Shown here: one piece after another, positions 42,547-51,120 of the stretch | Layout of the letters: every line of letters starts with the position of its first letter | Numbering within the stretch: the first letter of the stretch is position 1 | Source of the DNA: Rhodonellum psychrophilum GCM71 = DSM 17998 | GTDB lineage: Bacteria; Bacteroidota; Bacteroidia; Cytophagales; Cyclobacteriaceae | NCBI RefSeq assembly: GCF_000381545.1 | Contig: NZ_KB906681.1 | Span: 141,609 to 200,777, forward strand | DNA length: 59,169 nucleotides | Reading direction: 5' to 3' | Made by a program: the position numbers and the translations under genes | Notes under the pieces: generated by a model | Database searches by the model: none | Told to the model about the DNA's origin: nothing | The model's input: the letters and a program-made list of their open reading frames with translations, nothing else

Positions 42547-43293
42547 TCAAACAAAAAACAAGCCCCCATCCTCCAAAACTTCCTCATACCGCTCTTTGTC
42601 AAATCGATAGAGAAAAGGGGATTTGTGCGCCAATCCACGTTTGACCTCCTCGAGACGGATGACGATGCCGGATTTCAGAATCTTCTTCTGGAAATTGCGC
42701 GGATCAATCTTCTTGTCTAAAACCGCCTCATATAGCCGCATCAATTCGGGCATGGTGAATTTCTCAGGTAAAAGATTGTAACCCAAAGGCTGAAAACTCA
42801 ATTCCCTTCTCAAAGATTGAATGGCCTTTTCCAAAATGGCATTGTGGTCAAAAAGCAATTTTGGGACTTCTTTCAAGTCAACCCATTTGCACTCATCTGT
42901 GTATTTGTCCGGGTTTGGAAAAACCATTGCATAATCTACCAAAGCAAAATAACCGATGGAAACCGCGCGATCATACCAATGTTCAGTGGAAATGACGTGC
43001 CCCAACTTATCTTGTAACTCCTTTTTGTCGTAGCGGTGAAGATCACCAAAAGTATGGAATTGCTTGAGGAAAATTTCAGTAAGACCTGTCCTTTCCATCA
43101 AAACCCTATTGGCGGCATCGTCCACAGACTCCCGTTGCAGCACAATTCCTCCCGGCAAACTCCACTCCTCTGTCTCCTTCCATCTGAGCAACAAAATCTT
43201 CAATAATCCATCATGGAAACCGAAAATCACACAATCTAACGACAGTTGGGGGATTAAATCCAAACCTACTGCGCCTTTACTATCGTCTTCCAT
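42547..43293 (-). CDS. NrtR-like NUDIX-domain transcriptional regulator
   Basis: About 248 residues. An N-terminal NUDIX domain (LSLDCVIFGFHDGLLKILLL, then a NUDIX-like box GIVLQRESVDDAANRVLMERTG) is followed by a winged-helix-like C-terminal part (GYNLLPEKFTMPELMRLYEAVLDKKIDPRNFQKKILKSGI). This is the architecture of NrtR-type regulators, which sense ADP-ribose-like ligands and control NAD or sugar metabolism. In the NUDIX box the usual REUxEExGU reads RVLMERTGL: the first Glu and one of the paired Glu are lost, so hydrolase activity is doubtful and a sensory role likely. Start chosen at ATG 43293. No obvious NAD or sugar target operon is adjacent. Confidence 0.85.
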   Translation of the reverse strand: MEDDSKGAVGLDLIPQLSLDCVIFGFHDGLLKILLLRWKETEEWSLPGGIVLQRESVDDAANRVLMERTGLTEIFLKQFHTFGDLHRYDKKELQDKLGHVISTEHWYDRAVSIGYFALVDYAMVFPNPDKYTDECKWVDLKEVPKLLFDHNAILEKAIQSLRRELSFQPLGYNLLPEKFTMPELMRLYEAVLDKKIDPRNFQKKILKSGIVIRLEEVKRGLAHKSPFLYRFDKERYEEVLEDGGLFFV

Positions 43294-43600
43294 TTTGCAA
43301 TTTAAACAAATCAATATGTCGCATACAGAAAATGAATACTATTTATTAATTGGTTTTAGTCTCTTTCACTGCCCCATTAACTAAAATATCATTCCTCAAT
43401 CCGTCAAAAACTTTCTTTTCCAATATTTAGCAGAAAGCCTTTCAGAAATTGATCTTGCAAAATAAAGAAAATAAGAGATGGGCGAGTGTTTTATATTGGG
43501 TAAATTTTAAATCAAAAATAAACCATTTAACATTTATAGGGCATTCCTGAATCCTGTTTGGATATATTTGTGTAAAGGCCTTTTCGTTAAAATTTTAATT
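43294..43600. other. Divergent intergenic region, NUDIX regulator / M28 peptidase
   Basis: About 300 bp, AT-rich. It contains the -7-like box listed at 43563. No other structure noticed; a palindromic operator for the regulator would be expected here or elsewhere, but I could not single one out. Confidence 0.45.
43563..43570 (+). promoter_or_regulatory. -7 box for the M28 peptidase gene
   Basis: TATATTTG matches TAnnTTTG and lies 30 nt before the ATG at 43601. No clear -33 TTTG at the consensus spacing. Confidence 0.45.
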
Positions 43601-45700
43601 ATGAAAAAAAGACATTTGCTTTCAATCGCATTGGGTGCCATTTTGATACTCCCTGCGCAGGCACAACAAATAGATGGATTTTCCAATGCATCAGGTGAAA
43701 AACAAAGAAAAACCGAAGCACAATTTCTGAAAACGGTGGATTTCAGCAGGTTCAAAGAACACCTGACCACCATCACTTCCGAGCCGCATCCCGCAGGTTC
43801 TCCCGCCAATGAAAAGGTGAAAGATTACCTCGTGAAAACGATGAAAACCGCGGGATGGGATGTAGTCGTCCACCCCTACGATGTCTACCTTTCCAAGACT
43901 CCCGGCGAGTCCTTGGTAGAAATCATCACTCCGATAAGAAAACCGCTCAACCAGCAGGAATATGTTTTGTCCGAAGACCCGTATTCTTCCAATCCGGATC
44001 TCTGGAAAGGATGGAATGCCTTTTCGGGTAGCGGAGATGTGACCGCGGAGGTGGTGTATGCCAACTATGGCCTAAAAGCGGATTTCGAAAGATTGAAAGA
44101 ACTGGGCATCGATGTCAAGGGCAAAATCGTCCTGGCCAGATATGGCGGGAATTTTAGAGGATTCAAAGCAAAATTTGCAGAAGAATATGGGGCCATTGGT
44201 CTGTTAATCTTTACCGATCCGGGGGATTCCGGTTATGCAAAAGGTTTGGTCTATCCCGAGGGGATTTATTACAATGAAAGTTCTGTCCAAAGAGGCTCAT
44301 TGCTTACTTTGGACTGGACAGGAGACGCCTTGACCCCTTTTGAACCAGCATTGCCACTGGATGGCAAAACCAAAATCAAACGTCTCAACCCTGATGAAGT
44401 GGGGCTACATACCATTCCCGTCACGCCGATTCCTTATGGATCTGCCCAAGAAATCATTGCGCAGATGAAAGGAAAGCCTGTTCCAAGTGGCTGGCAAGGT
44501 GGACTTCCCTATACCTATCGGTTGGAGGGTGGAAAAGAACTCCGAGTAAGATTAAAAGTGCAGCAGGACAGAGAATATGTGAGAGCCAACAATGTAGTCG
44601 CAACCTTAAAAGGAAGTACAAATCCCGACGAATGGATCATCTTGGGTTGTCATTATGATGCCTGGAGTTTTGGCTCCACCGATCCCAATTCCGGCACTTC
44701 AATGCTCTTGAGCTTGACTGAAACCTTGGGAAATATGGCCAAAGAAGGTTTCCAGCCTTCCAGATCCATCATGATCGCCCATTGGGATGCCGAAGAACAT
44801 GGCGTGATCGGTTCCACAGAATGGGTGGAACAATTCAGGGATGAGCTCAGTGCCAAAGCGGTTGCCTATATCAATTTGGATGCAGCAGTTTCCGGAAGGA
44901 ATTTTGGCGCATCTGCCTCCCCTACGCTCAAGAAAATCATCATGGAATCCGCCAAGGAAGTGGCCTTTCCGGATTCGGCCAAATCCGTATATGAAGTCTG
45001 GGCGGGCAAAAAAGAAGAACCCAGCATCGGCAATCTTGGCGGTGGATCGGACCACATCGCCTTTTATATGCATGTTGGCGTACCTTCCTTGAATGGCGGA
45101 ACGGGTGGACCCACCTTGTACCACACCAACTATGACAACCTCCACTTCTATGAAAAATTCGCAGATCCAACTTTCCAGATGGGCGGAACCGTGGAGCAGC
45201 TTGTAGGGATCATGAGCTTGAGGTTGGCCAATGCCGATATCATTCCCTATCAGGTTTCCAGATATGCCCAGGACATGGCGCTCCATTTTGAAAATGCCGA
45301 AAAGGGAATCAAAGCCTTTGACACTGCTTTTACCGGATTCGAAAAATCAAAAGCGGCAAACACCGCCATGAAATCCAGTGCAGAAGAATTGGACAGTAAA
45401 ATCGCCTCGGTCTTGAAGACAAGTCAAGTGGATGCCAAAAAACTGAAAGCCATCAACAAGGATCTCCTGGGATTGGAAAAGAGTTTCATCGATCCCAAGG
45501 GCATGTATTTTGGGGATTGGTACCGTTCGCTTTATGCTTCTTCCGATCCATTTAGCGGATATGCTTCATGGGTACTGCCAGGCATCCAATATGAAATCGC
45601 ATTGAAATCCACAGACCGCTTGGCGGAATGGGACGAACGCTACAGCAAGGCGATCTTGGACCTAAAACAAAAAATAGATGCTTTGATCAAGAAGATTTAA
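43601..45700 (+). CDS. Secreted M28-family metallopeptidase, glutamate carboxypeptidase II-like
   Basis: About 699 residues with a signal peptide (SIALGAILILPAQAQQ). Order: N-terminal region, PA insert domain (KGKIVLARYGGNFRGFKAKF and ILFTDPGDSG-like segment), M28 catalytic domain with zinc ligands in ILGCHYDAWSFGSTDPNSGT and IAHWDAEEHGVIGSTEWVE (Asp/Glu pair), and LGGGSDHIAFYMHVGVPSL (His ligand). A C-terminal dimerisation-like helical domain ends the protein. This is the PSMA/transferrin-receptor-like architecture. The predicted role is release of acidic residues from peptides in the periplasm. Start at ATG 43601, where the signal peptide begins. Monocistronic, with a bidirectional terminator downstream. 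Confidence 0.92.
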   Translation: MKKRHLLSIALGAILILPAQAQQIDGFSNASGEKQRKTEAQFLKTVDFSRFKEHLTTITSEPHPAGSPANEKVKDYLVKTMKTAGWDVVVHPYDVYLSKTPGESLVEIITPIRKPLNQQEYVLSEDPYSSNPDLWKGWNAFSGSGDVTAEVVYANYGLKADFERLKELGIDVKGKIVLARYGGNFRGFKAKFAEEYGAIGLLIFTDPGDSGYAKGLVYPEGIYYNESSVQRGSLLTLDWTGDALTPFEPALPLDGKTKIKRLNPDEVGLHTIPVTPIPYGSAQEIIAQMKGKPVPSGWQGGLPYTYRLEGGKELRVRLKVQQDREYVRANNVVATLKGSTNPDEWIILGCHYDAWSFGSTDPNSGTSMLLSLTETLGNMAKEGFQPSRSIMIAHWDAEEHGVIGSTEWVEQFRDELSAKAVAYINLDAAVSGRNFGASASPTLKKIIMESAKEVAFPDSAKSVYEVWAGKKEEPSIGNLGGGSDHIAFYMHVGVPSLNGGTGGPTLYHTNYDNLHFYEKFADPTFQMGGTVEQLVGIMSLRLANADIIPYQVSRYAQDMALHFENAEKGIKAFDTAFTGFEKSKAANTAMKSSAEELDSKIASVLKTSQVDAKKLKAINKDLLGLEKSFIDPKGMYFGDWYRSLYASSDPFSGYASWVLPGIQYEIALKSTDRLAEWDERYSKAILDLKQKIDALIKKI

Positions 45701-45876
45701 TTCCTCAAGGGTGAATTGAATTGTTTTGATTATTGGTAAATGCATTTGTTGTTTTCAAAAAAATGAATGCACGGATGAAAAATTATAGCCCAAAATGCCA
45801 AAAACCAATTGAGCTTTGTTCTTGTCGGAATTATTCTTGAACTGATTTACGCACAGGTAGTCAATGGGAAGAAAAG

Positions 45877-45912
45877 AAAAAAGGCCATCGGAAATTTCCG
45901 ATGGCCTTTTTT
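45877..45912. terminator. Bidirectional terminator (perfect palindrome)
   Basis: AAAAAAGGCCATCGGAAA joined to its exact reverse complement TTTCCGATGGCCTTTTTT, an 18-bp inverted repeat between convergent genes, with T runs on both strands. Confidence 0.92.
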
Positions 45913-45935
45913 ATTATTTCATTGTCCTAAAAAAA

Positions 45936-47108
45936 TCATTCTGCAATCGGCTCTTTTGTTCCTTTGTACAATTCATATTTCAGGAGTCGGCAATCAATCG
46001 TTCCGTTGTAAAACTCCATTCTTCGGGAAGCTTTCAGACCGATTTTTTTGGCCAGTTCCAAATTTCCGGTGAATATAAATCCGGTGTAGCCTGCACATCT
46101 TTTCTTCATGAAATCACCCATACGCTTGTAGGTGAGTTCGAGTTCTTCCTCTTCTCCCAGCCTTTCGCCATATTCAGGATTCAGGAAGACGACCCCGTTT
46201 TCCTCTTCCGGCAAACTCGTCTCTTCAAAATCGCATTCCTCCAGCTGCAGCAATGATAAAACCCCTGCAGTTTCGGCATTTTCCTGGGTGAACGAAATTG
46301 CCTGTGCACTGATATCGCTGGCAATGATCTTCAGACCGGGAACTTCTATAATTTCGTTTTGAAGGTCTTCCTTCATTTTAGTATAGACCTCAGCATCATA
46401 TCCCTGGATGTACATAAAGGAATAATGGTCTCTGTAAAGCCCCGGAAAACGGTTGGTGGCGATCAAAGCCGCTTCGATCGCAAGTGTCCCTGCTCCACAC
46501 ATCGGGTTCACGAATGGGCTTTTCCTGTCCCAGCCCGTGGCCAAAATGGTCGCAGATGCCAAAGCTTCCAACATGGGTGCAGTTCCCGGGATCTTCCGAT
46601 AGCCATGCTTGGCAAGTGTTTCACCTGAGGTATTGATATAGATGGAGGCTTCGGTTTCTTTCCAAAACAATTGGATCACAGCACCTTCATAGGCAGAACC
46701 TGAATCCGGTCTGGTACCTGTATTTTCCCTAAATCGGTCCACGATGGCATCTTTGATCCGCACATTCACAAAAAGTGGATTGTCCACACTTTCGTTGTCC
46801 ACATGGGAATAAACCGAAAAATAAGTTTGATTGCTGATGTATTCCTCCCAAGGCAAAGATTTTATCCTTCTGTAGATATCATCGGCATGCCTGAGGTAAA
46901 AGGATTTGATTTCATAAAGGACATGACTGGCAGTCCGAAGATGAAGGTTCAGAAATATACATTCGTTGAGAGAAGCGTAAAGCTCTACCCCTGTCCTGAA
47001 AACCAGTTTTGGCTTAAATCCCAAATCCTTTAATTCCTTCTCCAAGATGGCGGAGAACCTGTCTTTGCAGGTGATGACCACCTTGCCCTTTGCATTAAAA
47101 TCTGTCAT
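45936..47108 (-). CDS. THUMP-domain class I SAM-dependent RNA methyltransferase (RlmL-N/YpsC-like)
   Basis: About 390 residues. An N-terminal THUMP-type RNA-binding domain (KVVITCKDRFSAILEKELKD through NVRIKDAIVDRFRENTG) is followed by a Rossmann methyltransferase with motif I MCGAGTLAIEAALIA and the acidic residue in IIASDISAQA. Motif IV reads FLNPEYGER, whereas the N2-guanine methyltransferases of this family normally have NPPY. The general role is m2G modification of 23S rRNA or tRNA. Whether the P-to-E change is tolerated or reduces activity is unknown. Start at ATG 47108; the longer frame adds sequence with no homology. Confidence 0.87.
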   Translation of the reverse strand: MTDFNAKGKVVITCKDRFSAILEKELKDLGFKPKLVFRTGVELYASLNECIFLNLHLRTASHVLYEIKSFYLRHADDIYRRIKSLPWEEYISNQTYFSVYSHVDNESVDNPLFVNVRIKDAIVDRFRENTGTRPDSGSAYEGAVIQLFWKETEASIYINTSGETLAKHGYRKIPGTAPMLEALASATILATGWDRKSPFVNPMCGAGTLAIEAALIATNRFPGLYRDHYSFMYIQGYDAEVYTKMKEDLQNEIIEVPGLKIIASDISAQAISFTQENAETAGVLSLLQLEECDFEETSLPEEENGVVFLNPEYGERLGEEEELELTYKRMGDFMKKRCAGYTGFIFTGNLELAKKIGLKASRRMEFYNGTIDCRLLKYELYKGTKEPIAE

Positions 47109-47165
47109 GGTGCAAAAGTAAGGAATAAAATGCTCCTTTCCTTCACCCATGTTTTTCTTCGGGGT

Positions 47166-47999
47166 CTACTCCGGTTGGATGACCACCGTTTCGGTGAGTA
47201 CAGGACTCACCAGAAAATAACCCAAAACCTCTCCACCGCCTTCAAGAATCCGGATATTTGTCTTCGGATTCTCTGGTGGCGGACTGAAAAGCCCTCCGTC
47301 GTTAAACAATAAATTCACCAATTGATTGAGGTAATCAAAGGCATCTTGGTTCAGTCTGTAAAGCTCAATCCGCACCTTGTCATTTTCCTTAAACCTGAAG
47401 CCGGACAATTCAAATCCCCGATTCAAAATGGATGTCCCAAAGGTATCGTCAAACAAAAGGTAATCGGATCGTCTGTTCAATAAAGTATCGTTTCGCACCA
47501 GCCTGACCCGATAATTATTGTCGGTGGTAAATGGAATATCGCCATATAGGGTCAGGTAATACCCCTCATCCCTAAAAATCCTTTCCTCCTTGAATGCATA
47601 CGTGATGCTGTCCAATTTTGGCGGTGCCAAAAGTGTTCCGGAAGAGATATAATGGTTCTCCCCCATCAAGACATGAAGCTCATATTTTTCCTCGATTCTA
47701 CCGCCCAGGTTATTGACCGGAATGTACCTGGAGACATCTTCGGAAAAACGGAAATTGTACCTAAAACCATTCCCCGAATTGACCACATAAACCTCAGCAT
47801 TATCCACCACCTCACCTGGTCCCTCTGAATAATAATCTTTGGACAATGAAATTTTCACCTGGTTCAATCCTCCCACATTTGTCCAAATCCCTTCAATAAT
47901 GGGGATGGATTCCTTTTTTTGGAGATCAAGAAAAACCTCCTCCTGACAGGAGAAAAAAGGCAACAAGAGAAGACAATATAAAATTCTTTTCATATTCAT
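47166..47999 (-). CDS. DUF4249 family lipoprotein
   Basis: 277 residues; lipoprotein signal (lipobox PFFSC, Cys about 18). The DUF4249 pattern is seen in IIEGIWTNVGGLNQVKISLSKDYYS, VVDNAEVYVVNSGNG, YELHVLMGENHYISSGTLLAPPKLDSI and the C-terminal PPPENPKTNIRILEGGGEVLGYFLVS. DUF4249 proteins are found next to TonB-dependent receptors in Bacteroidota and are thought to be surface-exposed binding partners. Here it follows the receptor gene by 10 bp on the minus strand. Ligand unknown. Confidence 0.88.
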   Translation of the reverse strand: MNMKRILYCLLLLPFFSCQEEVFLDLQKKESIPIIEGIWTNVGGLNQVKISLSKDYYSEGPGEVVDNAEVYVVNSGNGFRYNFRFSEDVSRYIPVNNLGGRIEEKYELHVLMGENHYISSGTLLAPPKLDSITYAFKEERIFRDEGYYLTLYGDIPFTTDNNYRVRLVRNDTLLNRRSDYLLFDDTFGTSILNRGFELSGFRFKENDKVRIELYRLNQDAFDYLNQLVNLLFNDGGLFSPPPENPKTNIRILEGGGEVLGYFLVSPVLTETVVIQPE

Positions 48000-48009
48000 A
48001 ACTGTCTTT

Positions 48010-50406
48010 TCAAAACTTGAAATTATAGGTGATTGCCGGAAGGAAAGTAAACAAATAAGTCATAACCACGCCTGGCCTTCTGGAGAGAACTTCTTCGTTT
48101 AATCCGGGATCAAAATCGATTTGCTCATTGATGATGTCGCCAAATTGATAGGAAAAGGGATTTTTTCTCCCATAAAGGTTGTAAATGCTGAAATTCCAAC
48201 TGCCTTTCCATTTTCTGCCCCTATCCACATTTTTCCAAGTGACCGATGCATCCATCCGATGGTAATCCGGGAAGCGGTCCTCGTTCCTTTTGTTTCCATA
48301 CAAAGGCAGGCTTTGGTTGTCCACCTCATATGTCCCGATCGGAAAGGTAACGGCCTGACCAGTCGTATAGACAAAAGTTAGGGCCGAGGACCACCTTTTT
48401 GAGAATTCATGATTCAAAACCAAAGTCACATCATGCGGTCGGTCAAACCTCGGCCTGTACCAATCCCCCTCACTGATGCCTTCGATTTTCCTCCAAGTCC
48501 TGGAGTAAGTATAGGCCAGCCATCCGGTGGTTTTCCCAATATTCTTCCGCAACAATGCTTCCAACCCATACGCATACCCCACACCTGCCAACAATTCCGT
48601 TTCCACGTTGTCTGTGAACAAGACATTGGCTCCCTGCCGGAGATCGATGACATTCTTGAAATCCTTGTAATATCCTTCCAGAGACAATTCCCATTTGTTT
48701 TGGTTGAGATTTTTGAAAAGCCCAACCGAGTACTGATCCCCTCTCACTGGCTCAATGTATGTACCGGCAGGCACCCATCGGTCGATCGGCAATCCTGCGG
48801 AGCTGTTGGAGGCCACCTGCACGTATTGGAAATTCCTGTTGTAGGAAGCCTTGAATGAAAGGTCCTCCCGAATCAGGTAACGGACCGAAAGTCTGGGCTC
48901 AAATCCCTGATAGGTTTTCATGCTTTCCAAAGTACCAAATGAAAGGCTGTCGGTGATGGATACATTAGGCCCCGGTTGGTTTCCCTCATAGCGGTACTCA
49001 ATTCCTTTGCCCACTTGTTGGTAGATCCCCCACCGCAGTCCCGCATCCACTTTTAATCTTTGGCTGATGTCTCGGGAGCCCGAAACAAAGAAATTGTTTT
49101 GGAGCCCATTCCGGGCATTCGTGTTGATGGGTTCAATGCTGGCACCGGGATCCGGCACAAAATTGATCGGAGCAAAGTGGTAATATTGTGTGTGCATCCC
49201 CCATTTCAACTCGGTTTTTTCGTTCGGGACAAAACCCCATTCCGCCCTGGCTCCCGACTCCGACAAAACATTGTCCCATCGAAAACCATTGTCTGCGTCG
49301 TCAAAGTTGACAGCATATTTGTATTTACTGTGATACACGTTAAGGTCAAAATAGGTCCTTTCGCTGATGTTTCGGGTCCATTGTGCTGAAGAAACCCAAT
49401 TGTTCCATCCCAATCCAAACTGTCCTGACAATCCCAAAAAGTCTGAGCCGAAATAACTGGAAATGGAGATTTTGTCCTTATCACCAACCTTAAAACTGAA
49501 TTTTCCACTCAAGTCATAAAAATAAAGATCGTTGTTCTTGATATTCGGATCAGAAGAAAGCCTGAGAAACAAGTCGGCATAAGTTCTTCTTCCAGAAAAC
49601 ACAAAGGAGGACTTATCGGAAAAAAGGGGGCCATCCAAAGTCAATCTTGAGCTGATCGTCCCTATCCCACCCTCTCCTTTTATTTTCTCATAGTTGCCTT
49701 CCCTCAGAGAGACATCGATCAGGGAGGAAATCCTGCCCCCATAATTGGCGGGTATGTTTCCCTTGTAAAACTCGACCCCACTCAATGCGTCGGGATTGAA
49801 CACGGAAAAGAAACCGAAAAAGTGAGAAGGGTTGTACACGGGTGCGCCATCCAACTGTATCAGGTTTTGGTCTGCGGATCCTCCTCTGACAAATAGACCA
49901 GTCGTCCCTTCTCCGGCTGTCTGTACGCCAGGAAGGAGTTGGAGGCTTCTCAAAAGGTCAACCTCACCAAAGAGTGCCGGGATATTTTTAATCGTTTCGA
50001 TGGGGATGGTCGTTTTGCCCATGTCCAAACTTTTGACATTTTCATCCGGCCTTCTGTCCCGGATGATGATTTCTTCCAGGGAGAGTTCTTCTGCTTTGAG
50101 GAAAAACCGAAGTTCCTTGCCCAGATCCTTCTCGGAAATCACCCTGATGGACACCGTGAATCCAATGAAAGAAACCACCAATTTGGAAGGAAGGCCTGTT
50201 TTCCCAATCAAAAACCTTCCATTTTCATCACTTACTACTCCTTTTTGTGGCTCCGACTCCCAGTAGATATTTGCGCCGGGAAGTGGCAGGTTCGAATCCA
50301 TTTCGAAAACCTGACCGGAGATGTTTTCGGGATTTTGGGAAAAAGCTGGGTTTGTGGATGCAAGAAGAAACAGAAAGACAGAAGCCCAAGCAAATAAAAA
50401 TTTCAT
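48010..50406 (-). CDS. TonB-dependent receptor with carboxypeptidase-like regulatory domain
   Basis: About 798 residues. Signal peptide (FAWASVFLFLLASTNPAFSQ), then a carboxypeptidase-D-like domain (ISGQVFEMDSNLPLPGANIYW), a plug with a TonB box region (SLEEIIIRDRRPDENVKSLDMG) and LFVRGGSADQNLIQLDGAPVYNPSHFFGFFS, and a beta-barrel ending TYNFKF. It imports an unknown ligand across the outer membrane with TonB/ExbBD energy, together with the downstream DUF4249 lipoprotein. Start at ATG 50406, since the signal peptide begins there; the longer frame adds only leader. Confidence 0.92.
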   Translation of the reverse strand: MKFLFAWASVFLFLLASTNPAFSQNPENISGQVFEMDSNLPLPGANIYWESEPQKGVVSDENGRFLIGKTGLPSKLVVSFIGFTVSIRVISEKDLGKELRFFLKAEELSLEEIIIRDRRPDENVKSLDMGKTTIPIETIKNIPALFGEVDLLRSLQLLPGVQTAGEGTTGLFVRGGSADQNLIQLDGAPVYNPSHFFGFFSVFNPDALSGVEFYKGNIPANYGGRISSLIDVSLREGNYEKIKGEGGIGTISSRLTLDGPLFSDKSSFVFSGRRTYADLFLRLSSDPNIKNNDLYFYDLSGKFSFKVGDKDKISISSYFGSDFLGLSGQFGLGWNNWVSSAQWTRNISERTYFDLNVYHSKYKYAVNFDDADNGFRWDNVLSESGARAEWGFVPNEKTELKWGMHTQYYHFAPINFVPDPGASIEPINTNARNGLQNNFFVSGSRDISQRLKVDAGLRWGIYQQVGKGIEYRYEGNQPGPNVSITDSLSFGTLESMKTYQGFEPRLSVRYLIREDLSFKASYNRNFQYVQVASNSSAGLPIDRWVPAGTYIEPVRGDQYSVGLFKNLNQNKWELSLEGYYKDFKNVIDLRQGANVLFTDNVETELLAGVGYAYGLEALLRKNIGKTTGWLAYTYSRTWRKIEGISEGDWYRPRFDRPHDVTLVLNHEFSKRWSSALTFVYTTGQAVTFPIGTYEVDNQSLPLYGNKRNEDRFPDYHRMDASVTWKNVDRGRKWKGSWNFSIYNLYGRKNPFSYQFGDIINEQIDFDPGLNEEVLSRRPGVVMTYLFTFLPAITYNFKF

Positions 50407-50751
50407 AAAACAGATTTCTTTTGAATGGATAACGGTTTCTCCTTTGAATTGATTGGTATAGGGCAAAAATAATCTTTTTACCTGAGGCAAAGATATGGAA
50501 TTATGATGGGCAGCAAAGGAAGAAGTTTGTATGGGACATTCCCCATCTTATCGCTTCTCATTTTGAAGCTTCCTACTTTTGGGGGACATTTTCTTCCGAC
50601 AATTTTCCTGGTGTATTTGCCTTTGCTTGTTCCGGATATTGGATTGTTGGATTAAAAAACGTGCTTATGCTCTTGCCTATCTGTTTCCAAAAAAATATTT
50701 TCGACCTGATAAAATGGATTTATCCCAAGGCCAGGTCTTTTTTTGGGGTGC
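50407..50751. other. Upstream region of the TonB receptor gene
   Basis: Contains a -7-like box at 50464-50471 (minus strand). A short repeat (GGGACATTCCCC near 50531 and GGGGGACATTTTC near 50580) is visible. No gene is supported. Confidence 0.45.
50464..50471 (-). promoter_or_regulatory. -7 box for the TonB receptor operon
   Basis: On the minus strand TATTTTTG, a perfect TAnnTTTG, with a TTTG about 16 nt further upstream as a slightly close -33 element, about 58 nt before the ATG at 50406. A second TATCTTTG lies about 24 nt upstream. Confidence 0.5.
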
Positions 50752-50923
50752 AACCGGAAATATGACTTATGGTTCCCAGTGGGGTCATAACTGAAGGAAA
50801 ACTAGACTATTTGAAGAGCAACGGGTATTACCGTTAGGGTGAAGTCAAAAATCTAAAATACCTGATGTCTGATTTTTAGGCATCTCCAGACTCGAATAGA
50901 AATGGAAATGAATCATACGGATT
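50752..50923 (+). repeat. Dispersed AACCCG/TATGCA element, copy I (diverged)
   Basis: 172 bp in a divergent intergenic region. Left end AACCGGAAATATGACTTATG, block GTTAGGGTGAAGTCAAAAAT, CTGATGTCTGATTTTTAGGC, ACTCGAATAGAAATGGAAAT, right end ATCATACGGATT (family ATGCATAAAACGGGTT). Less well conserved at the right end than the other copies. Confidence 0.7.
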
Positions 50924-51120
50924 CAATATTGTCCATTAAAAATGAACCCTTTGAAAAAAATACAGGATCCAAATCAAAATGCGGAGACCACGCCGATAAA
51001 ATTTTGACCGGGGGAATTAATGTACAGATGAATCCGAAAAGATCGGGATATGGATTTCGTTAACATATATTAAATCGAATCCTATACTGGCTTTTCGTTT
51101 ATATTTTATAATTTCAGGGC

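Noticed and set aside
50579-50794. 71-codon plus-strand ORF overlapping element copy I
   Set aside because: It runs into the repeat element and has no family match; probably chance.
7153-50923. CRISPR array interpretation of the dispersed repeats
   Set aside because: Copies are about 170 bp long, diverged, and thousands of bases apart; there are no short regularly spaced repeats and no cas genes.
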